This document shows, piece after piece, positions 8,600 through 15,894 of a DNA stretch of 18,111 nucleotides; position 1 is the first letter of the stretch, and the number at the start of each line of letters is the position of its first letter. The position numbers and the translations under genes were made by a program. The notes beneath the pieces are model-generated. The model had not been told where the DNA came from, made no database searches, and saw nothing but the letters and a program-made list of their open reading frames with translations. The DNA comes from JBFGCM01 sp041581135 (GTDB lineage Bacteria > Actinomycetota > Acidimicrobiia > Spongiisociales > UBA5794), in assembly GCA_041581135.1 (NCBI GenBank), contig JBFGCM010000077.1, positions 1 through 18,111 on the forward strand, in the 5' to 3' direction.

Positions 8600-8943
8600 C
8601 AGCCGTCCTCCTCACCCGGAGGAGACAGCACGAGTGCCACCAGCTCATCGATGACGTCTTCGAAGCGAGTCGCCACGTCTGCCCGCACCGTGGCGGCCGC
8701 CTCGGCACCGAGGCGTCGGATCTCGGCCCCGTCGAACTCGGCGCGGGCGGTGGCCTCTTCGACCATGCGATCGGCCACCGCGCGACCCCGCTCCTTGGCG
8801 GCGGCCGCTGCTGCCCTGGCGTCAGCCTGGGCGTCGCGAATCTCGTCCTCGGCGGCATCACGAGCAGCATCGACGCGCCGAGCCATCTCCAGCTCCTTGT
8901 CTCGGATGGTGCTCAGGGCCGACGTGTCGGCCGGTTCTGTCAT
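8599..8943 (-). CDS. atpH: V/A-type ATPase subunit H/G (peripheral stalk coiled coil)
   Basis: Small peripheral-stalk subunit expected to dimerise with subunit E as a right-handed coiled coil. 114 residues, nearly all predicted helix, with dense Ala, Glu, Arg and Asp (AEDEIRDAQADARAAAAAAK, EEATARAEFDGAEIRRLGAEA) and an amphipathic C-terminal helix (RFEDVIDELVALVLSPPGEE). Sequence similarity alone would be weak for such a coiled coil. The assignment rests on size, composition and location immediately before atpI, which is the usual place for this subunit. ATG at 8943 overlaps the atpD stop as ATGA. Confidence 0.82.
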   Translation of the reverse strand: MTEPADTSALSTIRDKELEMARRVDAARDAAEDEIRDAQADARAAAAAAKERGRAVADRMVEEATARAEFDGAEIRRLGAEAAATVRADVATRFEDVIDELVALVLSPPGEEDG

Positions 8944-9584
8944 GCCGACACCACCTCGCCACGGGCAGATGCCCGGTCTTTGATGCGCTTCAGTCGGAAG
9001 CGGTCCTGACGCTCGCGTTCGTCGAGGACCGACTGGATGAAGTTGCGTTCGGCCAGCAGTCGAGGAATCACCACCAGCTCGATGGCGTTGATGCGACGAG
9101 TCGTCTTGCCGATCTCGTCAGCCAGGCGACGCAGGCGCACCTCCAGCGAGGCGACGTCGAGCAACATCTCAACTGTGGCCTCGAAGCGCCCAGCCGCTTC
9201 GTCGATCCTGGCACTGCTGCCGTTCAAGCTGTAGCCGCGTGCCGCCGCGCTACGGCCGATGGGGGCGTAGTCGATCTCGGCGATGCGCACGCCCATCACG
9301 GTGGCCGCCCGCACCCCGATGGGAAGCTCTCGCTTGGATGCGAGCACCGCCGAGGCCAGCTCCTCCGGCCCATCCAGTGCCTCGGCCAGATCGAGGGCCT
9401 GCCGAGCCGCAGTCGCCGCCGCCGCCAGCTCGTCGCTGCCGCGAAGCGCGACGTTGGCGACCCTCCGGAACTCCTCCAAGAGCTGGTCACGCTTCTGCTC
9501 GAGCAGGTCACGACCCTGTTCGGCAAGGGCCAGCTGGGCTCGACGCGCCAGCAGCTCGGTGCGTGTCGACGTCACCTGTTCCAC
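8940..9584 (-). CDS. atpD: V/A-type ATPase subunit D (central shaft)
   Basis: Rotating shaft of the V1/A1 motor, an antiparallel coiled coil. 214 residues. The N-terminal helix STRTELLARRAQLALAEQGR with DLLEQKRDQLLEEFR matches the conserved opening of the family. The C-terminal helix has RRLADEIGKTTRRINAIELV, IPRLLAERNFIQSVLDERER and DRFRLKRIKDRA. The start is placed at GTG 9584 (MEQVTSTRTELL) because GAGAGG lies 6 bases upstream; an earlier in-frame ATG at 9638 would add residues foreign to the family, and a GTG at 9575 has no ribosome site. D normally comes last, after A and B; here it opens the operon. A poor -10-like CATACT at 9603-9608 is the nearest promoter candidate. Confidence 0.94.
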   Translation of the reverse strand: MEQVTSTRTELLARRAQLALAEQGRDLLEQKRDQLLEEFRRVANVALRGSDELAAAATAARQALDLAEALDGPEELASAVLASKRELPIGVRAATVMGVRIAEIDYAPIGRSAAARGYSLNGSSARIDEAAGRFEATVEMLLDVASLEVRLRRLADEIGKTTRRINAIELVVIPRLLAERNFIQSVLDERERQDRFRLKRIKDRASARGEVVSA

Positions 9585-9676
9585 GCCACACCTCTCGATT
9601 CCAGTATGAAGTGAGGCCGGCCCCGGTCGTACCTCCAATCGGCCCTAGTCGGAGGGGTCAAGGGTCCGTGGTTGTT

Positions 9677-9693
9677 CCGGCCCTCCGGGCCGG
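9677..9693 (-). terminator. Hairpin after the COG2403-type gene, candidate terminator
   Basis: Perfect 7-bp GC stem CCGGCCC / GGGCCGG with a 3-base loop, beginning 4 bases after the stop codon of the minus-strand gene at 9698-11032. There is no T-run after it, so it may be a weak or Rho-assisted terminator, or only a 3'-end stabiliser. It separates the GTPase gene from atpD (113-base gap). Confidence 0.45.
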
Positions 9694-9697
9694 CTTG

Positions 9698-11032
9698 CTA
9701 GGCCTGGCCGAGTACCGGGGCCAGGATCTGCTGCATCGTCGGGCCGGTCTTGATGTCGAGGTCGTAGCGAACCCGCACGCTGGGCAGGTCGAGACCGAGG
9801 ACACCGTCCAGATTGATCGGCGTGCCGATGATCACCACCTCCGCCTGTTCGAAGGCGGCATGGATCGTCTCCCGCAACTCGGTGCGTTGCGTGTCGCTGT
9901 ACCCCATGGCGGGGAGGACCCGCTCGAGGTGCGGATAGTCCTCGAACACGTCCCGCAACGAGCCGACTGCGTAGGGCCGAGGGTCGACGATCTCCGCCGC
10001 GCCGTGGGATCGGGCGGCGATCATCCCCGCCCCGAAGGACATGCCACCGTGGGTGGTGGTCGGACCGTCCTCGATGACGAGCACTCGCTTGCCGGTGATG
10101 GCATCCGGGTCGTCGACCGCCACCACCGACGCCGCCTCGACCACGGTTGCCTCGGGGTTCAGCGACGCCACATTGCGGCGGACCTGGTCGAGCTGCTCGG
10201 CCGTGGCACTGTCGATCTTGTTGATGATCACAACGCCGGCCCTGCGCAGGTTGGCCTCACCGGGCCAGTACCGCAGCTCGTCACCGACGCGGTGGGGGTC
10301 GACCAGGCAGATGTCGATGTCGGGTCGGAGAAACGGCACGTCGTTGTTGCCCCCGTCCCACACGATGACGTCGGCCTCCTGTTCGGCCGCCGCCAGAATC
10401 GCTTCGTAGTCGGCGCCGGCGAACACCATCGCACCCTCGCGCAGGTAGGGCTCGAACTCCTCACGCTCTTCGATGGTCACCTGCGCCGCGTCGAGGTCCT
10501 CGAACGTGGCAAACCGCTGCATGCGCTGGAACACCAGGTTTCCGTATGCCATCGGATGACGGATGGCTGCCACTCGTTTCCCGGCTTCGGCCAGCACCTG
10601 GCGAATCTGACGGGACGTTTGGCTCTTGCCGACCCCGGTCCGCACCGCGGTGACCGACACCACCGGCTTCGAGGACGCGAGCATCGTCTCGGCCCCGAGC
10701 AGCAGGAATGCCGCCCCCGCAGCGTTGGCCCGCGCTGCGATGTGCATCACGTGCTCGTGGCTGACGTCGGAGTAGGCAAACACCACGGTGTCAACGCCGT
10801 GCTCTGCGATCAGCTCCTCCAACCTGTCTTCAGCAACGATCGGGATGCCGTCGGGATGGTGCGGCCCGGCCAGTTCGGGCGGGTACCGCCGGTTCTCGAT
10901 GCCAGGGATCTGAGTGGCGGTGAAGGCCACGACCCGGCTGTCGGGGTCGCTGCGATACCGCACGTTGAAGTTGTGGAAGTCACGCCCGGCGGCGCCGACG
11001 AGGACGATGCGACTGGGCTCTGCCGAAGACAT
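9698..11032 (-). CDS. COG2403-type GTPase, cyclic 2,3-diphosphoglycerate synthase-like protein
   Basis: 444 residues. The N-terminal Rossmann-like domain (about 6-115) opens IVLVGAAGRDFHNFNV and includes ATQIPGIENRRYPPELAG and VFAYSDVSHEHVMH. The second half is a P-loop NTPase: VTAVRTGVGKS (127-137), VWDGGNNDVPF around 224-234, and a G4-like NKID at 271-274, then EDGPTTTHGGMSFGAG and IVDPRPYAVGS. As I recall, this is the signature set of COG2403 predicted GTPases, labelled in databases as cyclic 2,3-diphosphoglycerate synthase. In methanogens that enzyme makes cyclic 2,3-bisphosphoglycerate from 2,3-bisphosphoglycerate and ATP; the activity of bacterial members is not established as far as I know. 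No Shine-Dalgarno precedes the ATG at 11032; TAGCGT 6 bases upstream suggests a leaderless transcript. Same strand as the ATPase operon but separated by a hairpin. Confidence 0.82.
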   Translation of the reverse strand: MSSAEPSRIVLVGAAGRDFHNFNVRYRSDPDSRVVAFTATQIPGIENRRYPPELAGPHHPDGIPIVAEDRLEELIAEHGVDTVVFAYSDVSHEHVMHIAARANAAGAAFLLLGAETMLASSKPVVSVTAVRTGVGKSQTSRQIRQVLAEAGKRVAAIRHPMAYGNLVFQRMQRFATFEDLDAAQVTIEEREEFEPYLREGAMVFAGADYEAILAAAEQEADVIVWDGGNNDVPFLRPDIDICLVDPHRVGDELRYWPGEANLRRAGVVIINKIDSATAEQLDQVRRNVASLNPEATVVEAASVVAVDDPDAITGKRVLVIEDGPTTTHGGMSFGAGMIAARSHGAAEIVDPRPYAVGSLRDVFEDYPHLERVLPAMGYSDTQRTELRETIHAAFEQAEVVIIGTPINLDGVLGLDLPSVRVRYDLDIKTGPTMQQILAPVLGQA

Positions 11033-11038
11033 GGCGCC

Positions 11039-11044
11039 ACGCTA
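11039..11044 (-). promoter_or_regulatory. Possible -10 element for a leaderless transcript
   Basis: TAGCGT (TANNNT type) ends 6 bases before the ATG at 11032. With no Shine-Dalgarno between them, this spacing is what a leaderless actinobacterial transcript would show. No clear -35 was found and the element is short, so chance is possible. Confidence 0.3.
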
Positions 11045-11227
11045 CCCGTGGACGTTGGGAACGGCGTCGGTCGATCGCCGGGTGTGACAACGTCCTCTGT
11101 ACGCGGCCTCTCCCTTCACCGACAGTGGAGACAAACAACCAACGTCGATCTCAAACGGGTGCCTTCGCATCGCCAGGACGCCGGGGGTAGGACTCCCAGA
11201 GAGGAGGGGAGACGACGAGGGACCAGA

Positions 11228-11242
11228 TCGGCAAGTTGCCGA
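11228..11242. promoter_or_regulatory. 15-bp palindrome upstream of the FG-GAP gene, operator candidate
   Basis: TCGGCAA G TTGCCGA, perfect 7-bp arms around a single central base, in the divergent region between the GTPase gene (-) and the secreted-protein gene (+). It ends 52 bases before the GTG at 11295. The one-base centre makes it a better protein-binding site than an RNA hairpin. No regulator is identifiable. Confidence 0.35.
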
Positions 11243-11263
11243 CCCGCCTCCGCTCGCCCGCAC

Positions 11264-11282
11264 CGATGAAGGCTCTTCATCG
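11264..11282 (+). promoter_or_regulatory. Hairpin abutting the Shine-Dalgarno of the FG-GAP gene
   Basis: CGATGAAG / CTTCATCG, 8-bp perfect stem with a 3-base loop. The stem ends exactly where the ribosome site AAGGAGG (11283-11289) begins. GCCTCC at 11246-11251 could alternatively pair with GGAGGC (11285-11290) and hide the ribosome site. A role in mRNA stability or translational control is inference. Confidence 0.4.
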
Positions 11283-11294
11283 AAGGAGGCCAAA

Positions 11295-13205
11295 GTGACT
11301 GCCAAGAAGAGCCTCGTGCTCGTCTCGGTACTCGCTTTGTGTATGACGGTCCTCATGGCCGTCCCAAGTGCGGCCACTCCCCCGATCGGCACCATCCCGG
11401 TGGAGCGGTCGCTGTTCACCGTGGATGGTCAGCTGGTCGACATCGAGTCGGGGCTGGCCCTGATGGAGCCGTGGAGCGATCCAGGAGCGGTGATCGTCAA
11501 CGTCCCCGGCACGAGCTGCCTCACGTCGGCTCAGACCACCGGCGGCTTCCCGATCATCGGTGACCTGCACATACCGGCGGGAGCCACCCTCACCGAGTTG
11601 ACGGGCGACTGGTACCACGACTCCGACTACACGCACTGGATCGACCTGTGGGTCTATGAAGACCCCGGGCTCACGCCGCATCTCGGCGGATTCTCGGTGG
11701 AAGGTTCCGGCTACGGCTCGACCACCATCCCGCTGGACTACACCGTTCAGGTCGGCGACGTGATCGTCATCGGCAACACCATGTACGGGCCCGAGGGCGA
11801 AGCTGCGGGGATCTGCGGAGTCGAGATCTCGTACGTGGCACCTGGAGCCATGCCGCTGGACATGGCCAAGGTGAGGATGGACCACAGCGTCCTGTCGGAG
11901 ACCGTGGGCTCGCCGGTGATCATCGAGGATGATTTCACCGACATCATTCCGGTGGATGGGACCACGGGATGCTGGAGCGCGGCGGCGCCTAACACGAAAG
12001 TGTTCGGCGCGGTGGAGGTGCCGGTGGGGGCAACGATCATCGGGTTCACCGCCCAGTGGTATGACACCTCGAATTCGGTCGACACGCTCATCGAGCTGTG
12101 GGGCACGATGCCTGGCGGGAGCCAACAGGGCCTGGCCGCCGTGTCGAGTACCGGCTCGGCCTGGTTCGGGTCCTCGTTCACCGATCTGTTCTACACCGTG
12201 GCTTCCGGTGAGCTGATCGAAGTGAGCACGTTGTATCCCAGCCTCGATGATCCAGTGGCTGGGTTGTGCAGCATCGAGATCGAATACATGCCACCGATGG
12301 GTGCAGCGGCGATGGACACCCGGCTCGCCGGCGACTTCGACGCCGACGGCTATGGCGACATCGCCGAGTTCGACACCGCCACCGGCTACTGGTGGATCCA
12401 GCGGGCCCACCCGCTGGAGGGATTCCAGCCGCAGCTGTGGGCGACCTTCGGCACCAAGACCGGCTGGCAGGCCCGCCTCGCCGGGGACTTCAACGGAGAC
12501 GGCAAGGACGACATCGCCCAATTCCACCCCTCCAACGGCACCTGGTGGGTGTCGACCTCGGCCGGCGACGGCTTCGGCACCTGGCTGTGGGCCGACTTCT
12601 CCACCGCGTCCGGCTGGGAGGGACACGTCGTCGGGGACTTCAACGGAGACGGCAAGGACGACATCGCCCAATTCCACCCCTCCAACGGCACCTGGTGGGT
12701 GAGCACCTCCACCGGATCTGCCTTCACCACCAAGATGTGGGCCGACTTCGGCACCGCGTCCGGGTGGCAAGCCCGCCTCGCCGGGGACTTCAACGGGGAC
12801 GGCAAGGACGACATCGCCCAATTCCACCCCTCCAACGGCACCTGGTGGGTGACCACTTCCACCGGATCCGCTTTCACCACCACCCTGTGGGCCGACTTCG
12901 CCACCGCCGACGGGTGGCAAGCGAGGCTGGCGGGTGACCTGACGGGTGACGGCAAAGCCGACATCGCCCAGTTCCACCCCTCCAACGGCACCTGGTGGGT
13001 GAGCAGCTCCACCGGATCGGCCTTCACCACCACACTGTGGGCCGACTTCGCCACCGCCTCCGGGTGGGAGGCACGCACGATGGTCGACTGTGACGGGAAC
13101 GGCCTACTGGACATTGCCCAGTTCCACCCGTCCAACCGCACCTGGTGGGTGTCGGCGTCGAATGGGAGCAGCTTCAGCACCGCACTGTGGGGTGGCCACA
13201 CCTAG
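11295..13205 (+). CDS. Secreted FG-GAP/VCBS-repeat protein with two homologous N-terminal domains
   Basis: 636 residues. Signal peptide at 1-27 (KK, hydrophobic core LVLVSVLALCMTVLM, then AVPSAA), export inferred. Two related beta-rich domains follow (about 68-185 and 222-335), each framed by one Cys pair (Cys75/Cys174 and Cys226/Cys325), suggesting a disulfide per domain. They share GA-T/I-I/L and WYD-like elements (TGDWYHDSDYTHWIDLW; TAQWYDTSNSVDTLIELW). Residues 347 to the end hold six repeats of ~50 residues starting at Asp347, 398, 448, 498, 548 and 598, with Ca-binding-like D.NGDG.DDIAQF followed by HPSNGTWWVSTSTG and LWADF. The GTG start has AAGGAGG 5 bases upstream. FG-GAP/VCBS blades usually build propellers and bind partners at the cell surface; the ligand is unknown. 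No membrane anchor or sorting signal at the C-terminus, so it is probably released or loosely attached. Confidence 0.88.
   Translation: MTAKKSLVLVSVLALCMTVLMAVPSAATPPIGTIPVERSLFTVDGQLVDIESGLALMEPWSDPGAVIVNVPGTSCLTSAQTTGGFPIIGDLHIPAGATLTELTGDWYHDSDYTHWIDLWVYEDPGLTPHLGGFSVEGSGYGSTTIPLDYTVQVGDVIVIGNTMYGPEGEAAGICGVEISYVAPGAMPLDMAKVRMDHSVLSETVGSPVIIEDDFTDIIPVDGTTGCWSAAAPNTKVFGAVEVPVGATIIGFTAQWYDTSNSVDTLIELWGTMPGGSQQGLAAVSSTGSAWFGSSFTDLFYTVASGELIEVSTLYPSLDDPVAGLCSIEIEYMPPMGAAAMDTRLAGDFDADGYGDIAEFDTATGYWWIQRAHPLEGFQPQLWATFGTKTGWQARLAGDFNGDGKDDIAQFHPSNGTWWVSTSAGDGFGTWLWADFSTASGWEGHVVGDFNGDGKDDIAQFHPSNGTWWVSTSTGSAFTTKMWADFGTASGWQARLAGDFNGDGKDDIAQFHPSNGTWWVTTSTGSAFTTTLWADFATADGWQARLAGDLTGDGKADIAQFHPSNGTWWVSSSTGSAFTTTLWADFATASGWEARTMVDCDGNGLLDIAQFHPSNRTWWVSASNGSSFSTALWGGHT
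12333..13202 (+). repeat. Tandem 150-bp repeats encoding FG-GAP blades
   Basis: Six in-frame copies, the first 153 bp and the rest 150 bp apart. Copies beginning at 12486, 12636 and 12786 are almost identical over about 69 bases (one A/G difference in the NGDG codons), while the first, fifth and sixth have diverged (DFDADGYGDIAEF, DLTGDGKADIAQF, DCDGNGLLDIAQF). The pattern fits recent duplication or gene conversion in the centre of the array. Confidence 0.9.
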
Positions 13206-13225
13206 CACCGGCGACCGTTGCCGAT

Positions 13226-13255
13226 ACGAAGCCTCCGCCCCGGCGGGGGCTTCGT
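13226..13255. terminator. Bidirectional terminator hairpin between convergent genes
   Basis: ACGAAGCCTCCGCC pairs with GGCGGGGGCTTCGT, a 14-bp GC-rich stem with one G-T wobble, 20 bases after the FG-GAP gene stop and 25 bases past the prpE stop. It can fold on both strands, as expected between convergent genes. It lacks a long T-tract on either side. Confidence 0.65.
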
Positions 13256-13280
13256 GCCGCCCCACCTCGCCGCCGCATCC

Positions 13281-15164
13281 TCAGCCGGGGGTCAGCACCT
13301 CCTCGATCTCCCCCAGCACCGCCGCGTCCTCGATGGTCGATGGCACTGCGTACTCCCGCCCATCCGCGATGTCCCGCATGGTCGCCCGCAGGACCTTGCC
13401 CGACCGCGTCTTGGGAAGCCGCCCCACGACGATCGATCGCTTGAAGGAAGCCACGGGACCGATGGTCGTGCGCACCATGGCCACCAGCTCGCGCTGCAAC
13501 ACCTCCGGATCCACGTCGGCGTCGGCCTTGAGCACCGTGAGGCCCACCGGCACCTGGCCCTTCAAATCGTCGGCGACGCCGATCACGGCGCACTCTGCAA
13601 CCGCGGGGTGCGTGGCGAGCACCTCCTCCATCGCCCCGGTGGAGAGGCGGTGCCCGGCCACATTGATGACGTCGTCGATGCGACCCAGGATCGACAGGTA
13701 CCCGTCTGCGTCGCGGTTGCCACCGTCGCCGGTGAGGTAGTAGCCCGGATACGTGGAGAGGTAGGAGGTCTGGTAGCGCGCATCGTCGTTCCACAGTGTG
13801 GGAAGCGTGCCCGGTGGTAGTGGGAGCTTGATGGCGACCACGCCGTCCTCGCCGGAGAGCACTGCGCTACCGGCGTCGTCGAGCACGTCGACCACATAGC
13901 CCGGCACGGGAACCGTGGCCGACCCCGGCTTGATGGGCAACTGTTCGATGCCCACCGGGTTGGTGGCCACCGGCCAGCCGGTCTCCGTCTGCCACCAGTG
14001 GTCGATCACCGGGATCCCGAGCAGCTGGGCGGCCCAGTGATAGGTGTCGGGGTCGAGTCGCTCCCCGGCGAGGAAGAGGTAGCGGAGAGCGCTCAGGTCA
14101 TACCCGGCACGGTGTTCGCCGGAGGGGTCTTCACGCTTGATGGCGCGGATGGCGGTCGGCGCGGTGAACAGCACGTTGACACCATGCTCGGCGATCACCC
14201 TCCAGAACGCGCCGGCATCGGGAGTCCCCACCGGTTTGCCTTCGTAGAGCACGGTGGTGCAGCCGGTCAGGAGCGGACCGTAGACGATGTAGGAGTGCCC
14301 GACCACCCAGCCGACGTCCGAGGCGGCCCAGTACACATCCCCCGGCCCCGCCCCGTAGAGGTTCGGCATGCTCCAGCGCAGCGCCACTGCGTGACCGCCA
14401 TTGTCTCGTACAACGCCCTTGGGTTTCCCGGTCGTACCCGAGGTGTACAGGATGTAGAGCGGGTCGGTGGCGGCGACGGGCACACAGTCGGCCGGCTCGG
14501 CCCCCTCCAGGACCGCTTCCCAGGTCAGATCACGGCCCTCCACCAACGCTGCTTCCGCTTGTGGGCGCTGCAGGATCACGCAGCGCTGTGGCTTGTGATC
14601 GGCGATCTCGATGGCGTCGTCGAGCAGGGGCTTGTACTCGACGATCCGGGTGACCTCGATGCCGCAGGAGGCCGAGATGATGAGCTTCGGTTTGGCGTCG
14701 TCGACGCGGATCGCCAGCTCGTTGGCGGCGAAACCACCGAACACCACGGAGTGCACCACCCCGAGCCGCGCACACGCCAGCATGGCGATGACGGCCTCGG
14801 GCACCATCGGCATGTAGATGATCGCCGTGTCACCCTTCTCGGCTCCAAGGCGGCGCAGCGCGCCAGCGAAGCGGGCCACCTCGTCGCGCAGCTCCCGGTA
14901 GGTATACGTGCGCTGGGAAGCGGTGACGGGGCTGTCGTGGATGAGGGCCGGCTGGTCGGCTCGGCCGTTGTCGACGTGTCGGTCGAGGGCGTTCCCACAC
15001 GTGTTGAGTACGCCGCCGGCGAACCAGCGATAGAACGGCGCGTCCGCATCGTCGAAGACCGTCTCGGGTGGCCGGTACCAATCGATGGCGCCGGCGGCAT
15101 CGGCCCAGAACGATTCTGGATCGTCGATGCTTCGGCGGTACACCTCAGCATACGTGTCCGTCAC
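13281..15164 (-). CDS. prpE: Propionyl-CoA synthetase (PrpE-type AMP-forming acyl-CoA ligase)
   Basis: Activates propionate (and probably acetate less well) to the acyl-CoA through an acyl-AMP; cytoplasmic. 627 residues, the length of PrpE. Adenylate-forming motifs: YTSGTTGKPKG at 240-250, HWWQTETGWP at about 389-398, GRIDDVINVAGHR at 494-506, and catalytic Lys590 in LPKTRSGKVLR, the site often controlled by reversible acetylation in this family. PrpE-like rather than Acs-like segments include CGNALDRHVDNGRADQPALI, VRDNGGHAVALRWSM and VGHSYIVYGPLLTG. Two GTG codons could start it (15170 and 15164). I chose 15164 because GAGGAG (15170-15175) then sits 5 bases upstream; the other would overlap that site. 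No methylcitrate-cycle or methylmalonyl-CoA genes are in the window, so the fate of the product is not shown. Acetyl-CoA synthetase is the alternative. Confidence 0.9.
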   Translation of the reverse strand: MTDTYAEVYRRSIDDPESFWADAAGAIDWYRPPETVFDDADAPFYRWFAGGVLNTCGNALDRHVDNGRADQPALIHDSPVTASQRTYTYRELRDEVARFAGALRRLGAEKGDTAIIYMPMVPEAVIAMLACARLGVVHSVVFGGFAANELAIRVDDAKPKLIISASCGIEVTRIVEYKPLLDDAIEIADHKPQRCVILQRPQAEAALVEGRDLTWEAVLEGAEPADCVPVAATDPLYILYTSGTTGKPKGVVRDNGGHAVALRWSMPNLYGAGPGDVYWAASDVGWVVGHSYIVYGPLLTGCTTVLYEGKPVGTPDAGAFWRVIAEHGVNVLFTAPTAIRAIKREDPSGEHRAGYDLSALRYLFLAGERLDPDTYHWAAQLLGIPVIDHWWQTETGWPVATNPVGIEQLPIKPGSATVPVPGYVVDVLDDAGSAVLSGEDGVVAIKLPLPPGTLPTLWNDDARYQTSYLSTYPGYYLTGDGGNRDADGYLSILGRIDDVINVAGHRLSTGAMEEVLATHPAVAECAVIGVADDLKGQVPVGLTVLKADADVDPEVLQRELVAMVRTTIGPVASFKRSIVVGRLPKTRSGKVLRATMRDIADGREYAVPSTIEDAAVLGEIEEVLTPG

Positions 15165-15169
15165 AACCA

Positions 15170-15175
15170 CTCCTC
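15170..15175 (-). promoter_or_regulatory. Ribosome binding site deciding the prpE start
   Basis: GAGGAG on the minus strand, 5 bases before GTG 15164 and directly overlapping GTG 15170. This favours the shorter protein beginning MTDTYAEVYRRS. Confidence 0.6.
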
Positions 15176-15235
15176 ACGGGGGACGCCGAGTATGGCCGAC
15201 CCGCCTCGACCGGCGCCAGCCCTCCGCCCGCTGAG

Positions 15236-15757
15236 TCAGGCCGCTTCGGCGGCGCGCTTGATGGAGCGCAGCATGGCGCGGCGGATGAGGCCGCTGAAGG
15301 GGCGGACGGCCAGCCAGTAGGGCCGAAACCTCCGACGAGCGGCGGCATCGGTCGCCCGCACCCGGGTCTCGGTGGTCAGCACGCACGTGCGCCCGTCAAC
15401 CGGATCGATGCGGAAGCTCCACACGGCCTTGACGTGGCCGGGCTCGTCGTAGGCCGCGAACTCCTCGGGATCCAGGTCCACGATGCCTCCCCGTAGCGTC
15501 CAGAAGCGACCGACCAGTCCGTGCACGAGCTCTCGATCGGCGTCGACGGCGAGGCGCACGAACCCCATCCGCAACGCCCCTTCCCAGGTGAGGGCGTCGT
15601 CCGGCAGGCCCCGCACCCGATAGAGAAGCCGGGCCAGGCGGGACTCGGAGAGGTCCAGCGCCAGCAAGGCACGGAACGTGCTGCCGGGATCAGCAGCCAC
15701 CTCGACACGGTGCACTTCGCTGACCTCCCAGGTGGGCATGAACTCGTCGATGGGCAC
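15236..15757 (-). CDS. Conserved SRPBCC-like protein of unknown function
   Basis: 173 residues. The segments PIDEFMPTWEVSEVHRVEV, ADPGSTFRALLALDLSES, HGLVGRFWTLRGGIVDLDPE, DEPGHVKAVWSFRIDP, LTTETRVRATDAAARRRFR and VRPFSGLIRRAMLRSIKRAAE resemble a family of uncharacterised bacterial proteins with a START/SRPBCC (polyketide-cyclase-like) helix-grip fold, which usually binds hydrophobic ligands. That fold assignment is from memory. The start is uncertain: GTG 15757 begins close to the family's usual IDEF.P opening but has a weak ribosome site. TTG 15817 has GGAGG 5 bases upstream and would add 20 residues. The frame is open further upstream without protein-like character. It lies 71 bases upstream of prpE on the same strand, so the two may share a transcript; a functional link is not evident. 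Confidence 0.72.
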   Translation of the reverse strand: MPIDEFMPTWEVSEVHRVEVAADPGSTFRALLALDLSESRLARLLYRVRGLPDDALTWEGALRMGFVRLAVDADRELVHGLVGRFWTLRGGIVDLDPEEFAAYDEPGHVKAVWSFRIDPVDGRTCVLTTETRVRATDAAARRRFRPYWLAVRPFSGLIRRAMLRSIKRAAEAA

Positions 15758-15894
15758 CCGACCATCGTCGCAGACATGGGTCCGAGTCACATCTGCAAGA
15801 GGTGTGGGAGATGCCAAAGTCACCTCCAACTCGCTGTAGAGCACTTCGCCCCTATACCGGCCGAATCCAGCTGAACAGGCTGGAAGGTGAATGG

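Noticed and set aside
9656..9661. TTGACC on the minus strand as -35 of an ATPase operon promoter
   Set aside because: No acceptable -10 lies 16-18 bases downstream; the nearest -10-like CATACT is over 45 bases away.
9239..11269. 676-codon open frame on the plus strand
   Set aside because: Antisense to atpD and the COG2403-type gene; Arg/His/Asp-rich shadow with no recognisable domain.
11295..11380. Lipobox LALC in the FG-GAP protein signal peptide
   Set aside because: Leu at the -1 position and the location in mid hydrophobic core do not fit a lipoprotein cleavage site; the AVPSAA site at residue 27 is better.
11277..12977. 566-codon open frame on the minus strand
   Set aside because: Antisense to the FG-GAP protein. 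Its Gly/Val repeats (GGVELGDVVLAV) are simply the complement of the 150-bp FG-GAP repeats.
12333..13202. Regular repeats as a CRISPR array
   Set aside because: The period is 150 bp, in frame with a coding sequence, and encodes FG-GAP blades. There are no short palindromic repeats with unique spacers.
13998..15320. 440-codon open frame on the plus strand
   Set aside because: Antisense to prpE, whose adenylation motifs are intact.
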